From NCBI GenBank assembly GCA_029204225.1, contig CM055110.1:36450035-36514034 (forward strand): 64,000 nucleotides of DNA, read 5' to 3'. The DNA comes from Diphasiastrum complanatum. Its lineage: Eukaryota > Streptophyta > Lycopodiopsida > Lycopodiales > Lycopodiaceae. The notes under the pieces are model-generated. The model saw nothing but the letters and a program-made list of their open reading frames with translations. It was not told the DNA's origin and did no database searches. The position numbers and the translations under genes were made by a program. Positions 11,701-23,608 of this stretch are shown here, in pieces; position 1 is the stretch's first letter, and each line of letters opens with the position of its first letter.

Positions 11701-12582
11701 TCTACATGGATCAACCCCCAGGATACGTCTCAAATTCACTTCCTAACTATGCATGCAAAATGCACAAAAGTATCTACGGTCTGAAACAATTAGCCCGATA
11801 ATGGTACAAGAAGAAAGATCAAGCCCTGAAATCATTAGGATTCAAGCCTCTGTTGGCTAATTCTAATGTACATGTCAGAGTTACAGATGGGCAGATCATC
11901 ATAGTGGCTGTATATGTGGACGACACTCTGATACTTTGCAGGAGTGAGTAGATAATTGCTGAAGTAAAGACAGACATCTCGAAGCATTTCGAGATAGTGG
12001 ATCTGGGAGAAGCCAGGTGTTACCTAGGCTTACAAATTGAAAGGGACTACGAGAGAGGTAAGTTATACCTTCACCAGTCCATATACATCCAGAAGATCCT
12101 AGAGGACTTTGGAATGTTGAACTGCAAAGGAGAGAACACTCCAATGCTTGCAGGGACGGTGCTGACAAGTGGCGACTGTCCAAGGACTGAGGAAGAGAGA
12201 GAGAGAACAAATGCAACTCACACCTTACAGAAAGCTGATAGAAACATTGATGTACTTTGCAGACAACACACGTCCTGATATTGCTTATGCAGTGTTCAGG
12301 ATGAGCCAATTTTGCACGAATCTAGGCTCGACACATTGGAAGATTGCAAACCGCATTTTGCAATATCTTCAATTAACGAGGGATTATGGCTTGTGTTATT
12401 GTCGTGATGCAGATTTCAGGATATTTTCCTACAGTGATGCTAGCTGGGCATCTCTCAAGGTCGACTGTATAAGCGTCTCAGGAGGATGCACCATCGCATC
12501 AGGAGTAGCAGTTCTCTGGGTCAGCAAGAAACATACCATTATAGCCATTAGAGAAAATATGGGCCCAAAGAGGGCCCTATAA
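8723..12582 (+). pseudogene. Ty1-copia gag-pol (element A), stop-riddled and 3' truncated
   Basis: Gag starts at ATG 8723 and shows a UBN2-type capsid region. It carries two CX2CX4HX4C zinc knuckles (CVRCRRDGHTVDTC and CIHCHKKGHAAMDC, about 9490-9600). Pol continues in the same frame with aspartic protease ILDSGAPSHF (about 9775), integrase core RTDQGGEY and NGVAERKK (10530-10660), reverse transcriptase ending in YVDD (about 11920) and RNase H (SDASWASL, about 12440). At least ten internal stops interrupt it, nearly all readable as CAG/CAA/CGA changed by C to T, plus a damaged pre-integrase zinc region at 10200-10480. RNase H stops short near 12582 and no 3' LTR follows, so the right end is lost. 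Confidence 0.85.
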
Positions 12583-12888
12583 GAAATGCCATGTAGGAAA
12601 GAAAAAAATAACTATAAAGTAATAATAATATCATTTTCTAACTTCTTTACGCATCTGCTCGCACTACTTTCCATGTAAATAAATGTATCTTAGTTTAGTC
12701 ACATCCAACTTCACTGGTGTTTAACCATAGTTAAAATATAAATGTTCAAAATGTTGAAATATTTCCTCCCAATAGCTGGGAACACTCAAAAATTTGAATT
12801 AGGAGTGACATTTCTGAAAAAGCCTACGCCATCTCTATCTCCAGGGTCAAAAACAAGTGTTTAGCGCCATCTCAATCTCCAGCAGAGT
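12583..12888. other. No gene seen
   Basis: AT-rich sequence between the truncated copia element and the repeat zone. No supported coding or regulatory feature. Confidence 0.4.
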
Positions 12889-12956
12889 CGTTAGACGAAA
12901 ACGAAAAAGAAACAGTTTCGCCTTCGCGAAACCGAACAGCATTTTTCGCTTCCACA
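12889..12956 (+). mobile_element. LTR 3'-end fragment related to copia element B
   Basis: About 65 bases (GACGAAAACG, GAAACAGTTTCGCC, CGAACAGCATTTT, CGCTTCC) match, in plus orientation, the end of the LTR that lies in minus orientation from 36375. Only the LTR tail is present. Confidence 0.6.
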
Positions 12957-13332
12957 ACAACGGTTCCTCTCACTGTTCTAACGGTTTTCATGGTGCTCTC
13001 TCTCTCACGGTCCCTCTCACTGTTCTAACGGTTCTCACGGTGCTCTCTCTCTCACGGTTCTCAACGGTTCTCACGGTGAGTGAGAGAGAGAGAGGGAGAG
13101 CATCCTAGCGAGAGAGAGAGAGCATCGTGAGAACTGTGAGCGAGAGAGAGGGAGAACCGTGAGTGAGAGAGGGGAACCGTGAGAACTGTTGAGAGAGAGG
13201 AACCGTTGTTATAGCATCGTTGAACCATCGTTCCTCTCTCTCAACGGTTCTCATGGTTCGCTCTCTCGACCCAAAGATCTACGAAACCGCATATCACAAG
13301 ATCAAGGCAACATGACTCTGGGAATCGACGAT

Positions 13333-13368
<36 letters not shown>

Positions 13369-13506
13369 ATCTACACATTGCACGAAGCACACTGCTTAAA
13401 GAAGCAAACTGAACAATCCATGAGGATTATGCAATGAAGATTATGCACCTGGATGAGTCCACAGATCACCCATCGATCAGATCAGATTAACAAGCAGGAT
13501 GGCTGG

Positions 13507-13542
<36 letters not shown>

Positions 13543-13683
13543 TGCTCTCCCTCCCTCTCTCTCTCACTCGCAGTTCTCACGGTTCTCACAGTCCCTGTGC
13601 GGCGTTAATGCTCTTCCCTAAACTCTAAACCGCATGCAAGGGTCTCGCCTACGGCTACATACGCTCTGAACGAAGGAAACGAT

Positions 13684-13754
<71 letters not shown>

Positions 13755-13770
13755 TGCTCTCTCTCATACC
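12957..13770. repeat. CT/GA-rich low-complexity zone with CGGTTCTCACGG repeats
   Basis: Interrupted (CT)n runs at about 13334-13363, 13509-13539 and 13685-13751 mix with repeated GGTTCTCACGGT words. Around 13040-13110 a (CT)n run with CACGG faces a GTGAG(GA)n run, which could fold into a hairpin. Reading frames here encode only poly(Arg-Glu) or poly(Ser-Leu) and are rejected as genes. Confidence 0.85.
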
Positions 13771-14131
13771 GCAAAGGATCCCATTTTGACTACATACGAC
13801 CACATTTCATCGCAAAGGACCGCAAAGTCAACGATTGCGGTCACATATGAAGCACAATCGCAAAGTCTCGCCTATGCTCTGAACGAAGTGACTGAACCTC
13901 AACTGCACTGTAAAGTATTCCTTAAGGTCTAAACAAAGTGAACGAACTGCAAACTGCGCTGCAAGGGTCTCGCGGTAGGCCGCATAAGGACCATCGCCTA
14001 AGGACTGCATAGGGACCACCGCCACCTATATCAGAAAATCAGCGTCCGTCAATGACATACTGAATTTCCAAATCATCGGCCGCCACCTAGATCGGCCGCC
14101 ATTGCTTGTCAACGACGAGCACTCTTTACTA

Positions 14132-14132
<1 letters not shown>

Positions 14133-14181
<49 letters not shown>
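14133..14181. repeat. (TA)n microsatellite
   Basis: About 24 uninterrupted TA dinucleotides. Both strands give open Tyr-Ile frames, which explains apparent long ORFs here. Confidence 0.95.
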
Positions 14182-14184
<3 letters not shown>

Positions 14185-14235
14185 AAATGCACATTTTCTC
14201 GCATGTGCAAGTGAGGGTTTGAGCGTGACCACATG

Positions 14236-14560
14236 CTGTGCTCGAAAAAATCGTGGAGACCGCATGGCCTTGGTGCTCGTCGAAAAAGGGTTCCCGGCCC
14301 CTGGACCCACCTGGCCAGGGAGGGGCTCTCAAAACCTTGGTGCCCGCCGAAAAAGGTGGTCCAGAGACCTACAGAAACCACACGGCCAAGGGCCCGCGAG
14401 AAATGCTGCCCGTCAAGAAAGGTGGTCTTGGGACCCGACAGGACCCACAGAGCTTGGTGCCCGCCAAAAGGGTGGTCCCGAGTTCGGGGGACCCCACACT
14501 GCCAAGGGCCCGGGAGGAAGCTATGCCCGCTGAAAAAAGTGATCCTGGGCCCAGGCGTGT
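14236..14560. repeat. GC-rich minisatellite, about 68-bp period
   Basis: A block of the form TTGGTGCCCGCCGAAAAAGG starts near 14270, 14338, 14405, 14454 and 14523. Spacings are 68, 67, 49 and 69, with a partial unit before them at about 14236. The array is far more GC-rich than its surroundings. Long ORFs on both strands here are by-products of the repeat. Confidence 0.75.
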
Positions 14561-15416
14561 TGGGGCTTACGAACACTGTCCGCGTGTGGGAGGGGTTTGG
14601 TCCCAGTGCCCCCCCGCGGCTGACGCGTGTCAGCTGCGCAATGCCCGTCAAAAATCAAAGGGCGCCTGATTTTGTCGGGTGGAGTCAGGGCGGGTCCAGG
14701 GCAAAGCCATGGCGGGTAACGTGCAGGTGGCGTCGGGGCGGTGGACAGGGGCAGCCTCACACACAAACACATACACATGTAGGGTTCTGAATATATGCCC
14801 TCCCCATAATCAGATAGAAATGCTTATGGGACAAACATTGGCTGCCTGGACACGTGAAGTCCGAGCAGCCAGTATTCTTTTTTTTTTCTAAAACTTGTGG
14901 TCAGGAGGGCACCTGGGCCAAAGGGCCACCGTGCTCGCAAGATGGGAGGGCCCAGGCGGGCGCGGAACCCCACGTGACAGAGAAAATTCTTCATCCTTTG
15001 GTCACGTGTCATTCTTTGGTCAGGTGTCAATCCCTTACTGGTTGAAGGCCTCCATGTGTCTTGTTTATTTCAAGAAAGAGATCATAGTTCCACAGAAAGA
15101 TCCATCATCCCGATCACTTGCTGTTTTTGGAGGTTGCTTTTTTGGGGGAGAGTTGGAATCTTCTGCTTTCTTGGAGGAGAGTTGTAATCTGCTGATGCAT
15201 CTTCTGTTTTCGGCAAAGCACGATGAGAACGATCCAACCAGCTACTGAATGGATGCAGATCAGTATGAAAGAGGGTGCCTGCAACATCTGAGATCTCTGA
15301 AGAATCGTTTGTGTTTGGGTTGCAGTAGTATGGGCTGCAGGCTTTAAGGATTCGTAAAGAGTAATGGGGTGTGGAAGGCCAGCAAATTTGAGATAGGACA
15401 AACGGAGGGAGGGTTT
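14561..15416. other. No gene seen; upstream flank of the mTERF gene
   Basis: GC-rich sequence gives way to mixed sequence. It probably contains the promoter and 5' UTR of the mTERF gene, but I could not fix a TATA box or start site. Confidence 0.4.
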
Positions 15417-18400
15417 ATGGACAAACGCTTTGCGTCTTTGCAGCTTGCTCCAAGAGCTTTCCAGTTTTCGTGGCCGAGTCTTTGGCCTCCGAGTGTTACC
15501 ATGCAGAATCGCTTTGATGGTGTGTTTTTTCGTGCCCTGGATCTGAGATGCAGCAGCTTTTGTCAATCTCTTCAAGGCTTTGAAGTCGTTGATGCCGTTA
15601 GGCATCGGACGCTCGTTATTGACTGCAGCAATGCCTGTTGCCAAAGGATGAAGAGCACGAGCATCACTGGATCAATTGACTGGAGTTGCTATTTTAGAGG
15701 TTTTTCCAGAAGTTCTTGTCGTGTGAGAAACAGATTTGAGCATGTCGATGAATATTCTGATGACATCGCCGAGGGCTTCTTTTCAGATAAAGGCCAGCAG
15801 GTATGTTTTCACTTAAAATAAGCACAACAGCACACTCATATTCTCTGCCTGTTTTTTTCTAGTTGGCACAAAATCCGTTAATCTATGTCTCGCCAACTCT
15901 TTACGCGTTAGCTTATTTATCATGAACACATACTCCTAATAATTTAGGGAACACTGAGTTCTCATATCTTTTGGAATAGGAAACAACGTTGTGTCAGCTG
16001 AATAACAAATGTGCCAAATGAAAATCAGGCACAGGTTCATAAATTTTAACTTTCAATCTATCATTTTTTCCAGTAAAGCCATGCCAAGTAAGCATTCCAA
16101 ACTCGAGTTAAAGAGCACTTTTACTCTTTGAATTCAGAAGATAGTAGCTGCTTATCTTCTTAACTATTGCACCAAATATTTGGCTTCTACTTCTTCATAC
16201 TGTACCCAGTGGTACCGTTGGGCATATTTTTTTTAAAGGATCAATGACTGGGCACTTAAGTGTGACTGAATATTTTTAAATTTGGACAAATGGGTGATTC
16301 CAACCGTCAATTATTAACCGCTGTAACGAAAATTCCTTCTTAATCATATCTCTAACAAGTATTTGCTGGACTAATGATACTCAACATTCAATGAAAAACA
16401 AGTTACAACTAGAAATTATTGAGAGATGTTGTCGGGGAGAGTGGTGGCAAGCTAGGATAGTTGCATGAGATACCAATCTGCCCACTCTTTCAGCAATCTG
16501 CTTGTCTTTGACTTTCATAAGACTGATCTGCATAGCAAATTTTCTGAGAGTTTGTGCATATAAGTTTGGAATATCTATTGCATTGGGCCAAAATACTCTT
16601 CTCTTTTTTTTTGAAAATCACTGAATAGTTCTGCACTTTATCCCCCTTGGGTATGGTAACTAAGAAATTTGAAGGCAGTTTAATTTCTATTTCTTTTTTT
16701 CAATTTTGTCATCTGAGGGTTGTCCATTATTTTACTGCCTGTAGTCATGTATGGTGCGAATATTATCCAGCCAGTTTTTAGTGTTTTTTCACTTCTCAAT
16801 CAATTATGGGCTTCGAATTTGAATCTGGACATTCTGATTTCGCTTGTAGGAGAAGGGAGTTACAAAATATGTAATCTCCTCGCATGAAAGATCAAGAGAT
16901 ACTAATTTGTTAAAGAAAAAGCGAAATTTTCCTGTCCAGCTCAGAATGAAGGAGTTACAAACACATTTTGCAGAAAACAGTGTAGCAGTCCATCCTGGGA
17001 AATTGAAGCTAGTCCTGCGAAGGCCCTTTTCTCCATCAACAACAAAAGATAATGGCGCTATTTATTTTCCACAATTATCTTCTTTGAGCCAAACTTCTTG
17101 TATGGCCTCAGAATTAGATGCCTCTGGAGAACAGCAAAGTTTGTCCGCCAGCTTGGAAGCACTCAAGGTAAAGTGACGTGAAGCACAGATGGTTAAATGA
17201 GGCTCTGAAGGTGTCGGTGCCTTCTGGAATTTACATGCAGTTATTTTAAATTGAGAGTCCTTATCCCTTTCGAATCATGTAAGTGCATGAAAAATGTGCA
17301 GAAAATATTGAAGTGCTGAGATCTGAATTAAGGCTTCTGCATGACTATTTAAAGGTGCTGCTTGTCCTCTTGATTTTGTGCAACAGCGAATCAGAATTGT
17401 CGCATTGTCGGATGCATTCTTTCATCGGATGGCAGTGCAGTTTGAGCTGAAGCCTAGATCTCGGCCATTGATTGAATACTTGTTTGCTTTAGGCTTGGAA
17501 GAGGATGGCATAGAAAAAATTGTTATAAGGAACAAGTCCTCTATGATGGCGGATGTTGAGAAGGTTAAAAAACGGTTGGAGTTTCTTGTAAGCATTGGCG
17601 TCAAAATGAAAGATTTGAGCAGATTGATTGTTAGGCATCCTAAGATCTTAGGTTACAGTGTTGAAAAGACAATGAAACCACAGATTCAGTATTTTAGGAT
17701 GCTTGGGTTGCCCGACTCTAAACTAGGGCGAATTTTTACTCTTTTACCTACTCTCTTGGAGTCCAGTCCTGAGAGGCTCCTACAGCCAAGGGTAGAGTAC
17801 TTACTTGAAGTTGTTGGCATAAAGAATGCAGATCTAAGCAAAGTACTCTGCAAGAGTCCTCAAATACTGGTTCAAAACCTTGAGGTATCACTTGAACCTC
17901 GGATACATTTTTTTTTGAATGAGTTAAAGCTATCCAAGGGTGCTTTTGCAAAAATGATAACCAAACATCCGCAGCTCCTTCATTACAGTGTTGAAGACAA
18001 CATACGCCCACGTGTGAAATTTCTGAGAAGTTTGGGATTAAGTGATGAGGAGATCCGCAAAGTTGTTACAAGGTTAACACAGGTATTTTGTTACATCCAT
18101 CTTCTAACTGTTGTTAATTTCCCTCGTCCAGAACACCTTAATATGCTTTAGAAGACACTTGTGCTGGAAAAGTAGGAAATCTGTTTACCTAATTTGTAGT
18201 AGTTTTGGATACTTTATGTCTCAAATGATTTTGATGTTCATTTTATACTCCAGCATTTTCAGGTGACACTAGTTCAACACATTGCTCGAGGGAACTAGGC
18301 ACATGCGTATCCTACTGTAGTTTGATGATGAAAACTGGTGTTCAGGATGTAGTTGGCATTTTAGATCAGGGTATCTGGTGTAAGGGGTTTTTAGCATGTG

Positions 18401-19012
18401 CGTTGCTCCCTTTTATGGTGACTTTTTCGACAAAAGGTTTTTTTAGCCACCAGTCACCATTTTAGAGAGGATTGTTGAATATAAAACTAAAGAAGTCGCA
18501 GTTGACAGTTGCCATCCAAAAATATAGAAGATTAGAACACATATAGATGTAGACGAAGATCTGTGAATAAATCAGGATTGGATGACAAGATGTTTTTCAG
18601 GCAATACATAAGGATTTACCTAAGGTGCCTTTCTGGCCTATTGACGAATGCACTCATGTTGTGGCAGGTATTATCCCTTTCGATAGAGAATTGTTTGCAA
18701 CCCAAGGTCGAATACCTTCTTAAAGAGTTAAGCTGTGGACTTAACATACTTGTAAGCTTCCCAGCATTCCTAAGTCTCTCACTTGATCAACGAATCAAGC
18801 CACGACATAGATTTCTGATTGCAAAGAAGCGACTGCCACCTGGTCCTTTCCCTATGAGATTTTTGACTTCAACTGATGAGTCCTTCTGTAAGCGTGAGGC
18901 AAAGTCGACTGTGGAAGAATACAACTCATTTCGTCAGAAGCTGTTGCTAACAAATTTTGCTAAAGAATTTGAGAGGAAACACAGGTTGCAAGCGCTGAAT
19001 CCCAAACTATGA
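15417..19012 (+). CDS. mTERF9: mTERF-domain protein, mTERF9-like, organelle-targeted (four exons)
   Basis: The exons are 15417-15800, 16850-17167, 17387-18082 and 18668-19012. All introns are GT-AG and phase 0, giving 1743 bases and 580 residues. Repeated mTERF units of about 35 residues (KKRLEFLVSIGVKMKDLSRL, RHPKILGYSVE, KHPQLLHYSVEDNIRPR, QVLSLSIENCLQPKVEYL) run from about residue 255 to 520. They are followed by the conserved tail LSLSLDQRIKPRHRFL and PTDESFC-like FLTSTDESFCKR. The order of these motifs matches what I know of plant mTERF9. That protein acts in chloroplasts on ribosome assembly and organelle gene expression. The first 100 residues are rich in Ser and Arg, as for a transit peptide. 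The start could also be ATG 15501. No break is seen. The family is certain; orthology to mTERF9 is likely but not proven. Confidence 0.88.
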
Positions 19013-20395
19013 TGTGGTTGTCTTGAAAGAGTTAGCATGTAAGGTTCTAGTATGGACAGTGTTTCGTGTTTCACATCCTATTAGAGGTGCATGGGATTGA
19101 CCTCTATGAATTGTGCAAAATTTGTCATATGATTTTATGCTGTTTAAAAAATGGTTCTTGAAAAATCGTTGCCATTGTTTTTCTAAAGATTATGGAATAT
19201 AAGTTCATTCAAGCTCGCTTTCTTTGCAAGTTTCTAATTGATCTTGCAGTAAATCACTATCGATGTCAAACCTATTCAATCTTGAAGTTTACATTTGAAA
19301 CAGTGTTCAACTAGTACATTTCTTAATAAACAGTTGTGAGTGCATCCTTCAGAATATAATGCATGACTATATCATAGGCTTGGCTTATTCTGTTTCAAAT
19401 TTGTGCCTAATTTGGGACTCTTTGAAAGCTCAAATAGCTGGTTGGCACAACTGATTGCACATAAAACTACTATGTAAAGAATTTTCAATATTTTTTCTGA
19501 TTTCCATGCTAGTTTGCATAGCTACCACATGTTGTATGTTACTCGAGCTTTCATTTTGTAGGATGCCAAACACACTTCAAGGGACACTTTGCCTCCCTAG
19601 AATAAAATCTCCTCTCCAGCTTCATTTTTCTCTCTATGCTCATCTCTCTCCCTTTGATTTATCTCTTCCCTCTCTCTCTTTGCTCCGTTTTATCTACCAA
19701 GTCACATCTGGGGTACTCTGGGGTGTTCACAAGGTCATGTCGCGCTGCTGCTGTTGCTCTTCACACCAGCGGACACTTGCGGACTGATTCGCACCAGGGA
19801 ATCGCCCTCCTGCACAGTTTGATTTCACAAAAAACCGTTCTGTATAGAGAAAGATATCAGGCTCTTTGGGTGAAAACCCTAGTTGCTTCAGCGGCCAGAC
19901 CCGATCAAGTGATGTTAGCAGTCGTCGACTAGGAATTAGTATATTGGGGTTAGAGATCAGTAATTTGGGGTCAGTTTTTAGCAGATTGCGATAGAATCAG
20001 TACTCTGGGATTAGACATCAGTAGATTGAGGTTGGAATATAGTAATTTGGGGTCTTCCCGCTTTGCAAGGAAGAATGGAAAGTTGTAAACCTGGAATAGA
20101 AAGAGTTGAAGGCTTTGTGGCAATAGTGGTGATCAAGGAGCTGATTTCCGATAGTAGGGCGACCTATCGCAGCTAGATTTCTTTAGATTTGGATAAGCAA
20201 GCATACAGTTAGAGCTAAAAACAGGTCAGGACAGCTTGTAGGGCAGCCAGTCACTGGCGCAAGTCTTTGAAAACTCATTCTACTGAAAAGCAAAGCCTGC
20301 AGGATTCGTAGCAGGGTCTTGTTGGCCAACAAGGAGGCTTCACCCTAATTTTTGGAATCTTCGGAGGCAGCGGCTGGATTTTTACCTGTCAATAT
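19013..20395. other. mTERF 3' flank and non-coding sequence with short TTGGGGT repeats
   Basis: The first few hundred bases are the probable 3' UTR. From 19.6 kb a pyrimidine-rich stretch and then repeated words (ATTGGGGTTAGAGATCAGTA and variants, 19940-20060) occur, like a retroelement leader ahead of the plus-strand zinc-finger frame. I see no host gene. Confidence 0.4.
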
Positions 20396-20821
20396 GGTTC
20401 CTCAAGAATCTTCCCATCCTTTGCAACTCCCGGATTTCAATCCTCTTGCTCGAAGTGGAGAATAGAGACCCGCTTCCCCTTCAGAGCATCCTTCTAGTGC
20501 TTCCCCTTCATGCGTGCGTCGTGAAGCCCACTGTGATGTTGCGGATTCCTTGCTTGTTTCCTCTAGCCAGGTGGTGCCATATTGTCCGCCCCATCTTCGC
20601 CATCAGCTTTCTTCCTCTCTTTCAGTTTCTCAGCTTTCTCCTTCTTCCTCTTCTCGCCCCCGTGTTCCATGTGCAGGCTGTGGTCACCTTTATGTGCAAG
20701 GTGCCGGTCTTTCTCGCCATCATAACGCTTGCTCTGCTTTTCGTCAACAACTCGCATTAACCAATGTCGACCTTGCACCTCATCCTGCTCCCACTTCGCC
20801 ACCTGACTCGGCTTGGACCTA
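20396..20821 (+). mobile_element. Retroelement N-terminal fragment with CCHC/CCHH-like zinc finger
   Basis: From ATG 20396 the frame holds one TAG at about 20463, then a Ser/Pro-rich stretch. It ends in CAGCGHLYVQGAGLSRHHNAC, a Cys2 finger with His and Cys ligands like those at the N terminus of R2-type LINE proteins. It stops at 20821, next to the tail of the opposing LINE. It may be the 5' end of the same type of element as the reverse-transcriptase fragment at 60.9 kb. Confidence 0.5.
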
Positions 20822-20849
20822 GATTCGCTCCCTTGATATTTTGACCGCT

Positions 20850-23608
20850 TTTCACTTGGGTTTTCCTCGTCCTCGTCTTCGTCTTCGTCTTTATGCACAC
20901 ATTCCCTTTGCCTTGTGCTTAGATAATCCGGCAGAAAAGGGAGAGGTTTGAGCGAGCGAGGGACCAGGGCCGAAGAGGCGATGTACTCCAGGAGGAGAGA
21001 ATGCCAATGCTGAGAGGGGTGTAAGAGAGCCGAGAGGCGACGAAGCACCAAGGACTTATTTTTTAAGGAAGGACCAGAGATACCAAGCCCTCCATCAATG
21101 GTACCAGGAGTACAGACAGACCAAGGGAGCAGGGGGCGCTTCCCGACCCAAATGAAGCTGCGAAGGAGTCTAGCAATGGAGTTGTGGAGAGAGCGGGTGG
21201 CAATAAACAAAGAGGAGAAGTACACATGATAAGTAGAAAGAATGTGCTTAGCGACCAGGACCCGAGAAGCAAAAGACATATAGGCCGGATTCCAAGACGT
21301 AAGCTTTTGCGAAAAACTCTAGAGAAACCAAATAGAGCGTTGAGAATGAGCACACCAAAGGGAGCACCTAGAAGACAAGTGATCGAGCCATGAGGAATGA
21401 CCCGAATTCTCAAAGAAGGTATCCATGGAGAGGTGTCAGTAGCAAGAATATGGAGCTCAAAGTTTTGCTTGTTAAGGAGGGAAGAGGAGCAAAAACAGAA
21501 TTCATCAAAAAGAGAAAGGAGATGACGAACATGAGTCTCAAAGAGCAGAGAGAAAAGGGTGACATCGTCAGTGAAAAGCTAGTGAGAGAGAGGGCCCATC
21601 GGGGAAAAGGCTGAAGCAATGGAGTGCATGGAAGTGCCCTGATGAAATGCACAAGAAAGAGGTTATGTGGCAATGGCAAAAAGCATAGGTTAAAGAGGAC
21701 AGCCTTGACGGATATTGCAAGCAGGGACAAATGAAGAGGAAAGGCACCCGTTTACGAGAACTCGAGAGGACGAAGAGGAGTAAAGAGCCTCAACAAAAGC
21801 GATGCAGGAAGGGGGAAAACCTAGAGAACGACAACAGACAAGTATATAATCCCAACCAATACGGTCAAAGGTTTTATCCAGGTCTAATCGAAGGACAATC
21901 GACGGGGTGGTTGAAGCCATAAGAGAGTCCGACATAGACCAGATGTTAAGGATTGAGTCCATGATGTTACAGCCTTTGACAAAACCAAATTGCTCATTGG
22001 ACAGAAGAGGATTCAAGAGGGTTGAAAGACGACGGGCCATAGCCTTAGCTAGAATTTTGTAAGATGTGTTTAGCATAGTAAGAGACAGAAATCAGACAAA
22101 GGATTAGGCGAGGGCTTCTTAGAAATGAATTTGACCAGGCCTTCCGAAATATATAGTGGAAGAGCAGCCGAAGAGCAAGCCTGATTGGCTAGGCAAAGCA
22201 ATGGAGGACCAAGTTCAGCCCAAAAGAGAAGGAAAAACTCAGGGATAACTCCATCCGGGGGACCGTGGGTTTTCCCATGAGGGAGAGAGAGAAGAGCGGA
22301 ATGGAGCTCGGACAACGAAAAAGGAGAATCCAACAACGAAACATCTTGAGGAGAAAGAGAGCGTTCCGTTTGCAGAAAGCAACAATATGATCAGCCGAAG
22401 GAGGGACAACAAGGAGAAGGCCTTGGAGGAGGGAGGCAAAGGCTCGCACCATTGAAGGGGAGTCCGTCAAGACCACAATGGGGGTAGTAAGGGAATGGAC
22501 AAAGGTGGAAGAACGCTTAATACGAAGCATGCGAAAAAAGAAGGAAGAGGGAATATCCCCATTGCAAAGCCAATTCAACTTAGAGCGGAGCATCAGACCT
22601 GTGGCAGTGTGATAATCTAGGCGACGAAGAATAATTTGGCAGCGAAGCTGGAGGTCAGAATAAAGAGAAGAGTCAAGGGCCGAAGCCTGGGCTTAAGCAA
22701 TGCCAGCGTGTCGAGTTAGAGCTAAAGTCTTAGCCTCGCCTTTGGAGCGGCCCGTCCCGACTTACGAAGGGGGAAGGACACCAGCCTGAAGTTTGTCCTC
22801 CATGGAAGGAGCAGTAGCCATCGTAGAGTGGAGGGTAGAAAGCAGGGAGGGAGAGGAGAGCAAAGAAGCATTCATCACATAAGGGGAAGAGAAGGATGAA
22901 GGGGGAAGTTGATGAAAGAAACACTTGAGCATGACAGGGCTATGATCTGAAAGAGGAGTGAAACTATGCGTTTCAACCCGGAGGAGACGGATCCAGGAAG
23001 CAGAGGAGGATAGGTAAAACCGATCAAGTTGAGCAGACCGAAAAAAAGGGTCGAGGTTGAGAGTTAGTCCAAGTATGATGCAGAAAATGATTAAGGATAT
23101 CACAAGCATCAGCGAGAGAGTGAGCAGACTGAAACAGGGACCAGACTAAATGTTCCGAAGTAGAGAGAGAACGTGGACCATCAACGAGGTAAAAGTCCCC
23201 TAGGACAATCAGGTGGTCATCAGAAATGGGAGGGAGGTTAGACCAGAAGTTAGTTTTATCAGAGGACGATGTGGGGGCATAAAGATCAAGGACGGAGAAG
23301 GTAAAACCCTGCTTGTGTAACTTCAGAAGAATCCACCTACCAGTTGGATCAGACAAACTGGATAGCACCTGCCAATCACTCGACACCAATGTTAAGACAC
23401 CGCCACGAATGCCTTGAGCTGACGAAACAACATAATGGAAAGAGGCTACAAATTTCTTGATCAAACAATGTTGATTAAAGCCTCGCAACTTAGTCTCTTG
23501 TAGTGCTACAATAACATTCCTAATAGGATTTGAAGCAAGAACCTGCGCCAAACAATGACGGCGCCTCGGATCATTCAACCCCCTGACATTCCAAGTGTAA
23601 ATGTTCAT
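20850..23608 (-). pseudogene. LINE (L1-type) ORF2: endonuclease and reverse transcriptase, decayed
   Basis: ATG 23608 begins an EEP endonuclease (IYTWNVRGLNDPRR, ALQETKLRG). After a frameshift near 23050 it reaches SDHSPVMLK, the catalytic SDH. Reverse-transcriptase blocks follow: NTSYKILAKAMARRL, NEQFGFVKG, LRLDLDKTFDRIGW and RQGCPL (22.08-21.70 kb), then an FTDD version of the catalytic box near 21560-21577. The C-terminal part (SFASRVLVAKHILSTY, RSFIWVGKRP) reaches to about 20.9 kb and ends in a GACGAAGACGAGG tail. Several frameshifts and stops make it inactive. Confidence 0.8.

Noticed and set aside
14102-14790. Overlapping ORFs on both strands, up to 185 codons
   Set aside because: Produced by the (TA)n tract and the GC-rich minisatellite; both strands and several frames are open at once, and no domain is seen.
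17748-18011. Minus-strand ORF inside the mTERF gene
   Set aside because: Shadow of exon 3 of the mTERF gene.
20563-20950. Lys/Glu-rich minus-strand C-terminal extension of the LINE frame
   Set aside because: It runs past the GACGAAGACGAGG tail into the antisense of the zinc-finger fragment, so it is not part of the LINE protein.
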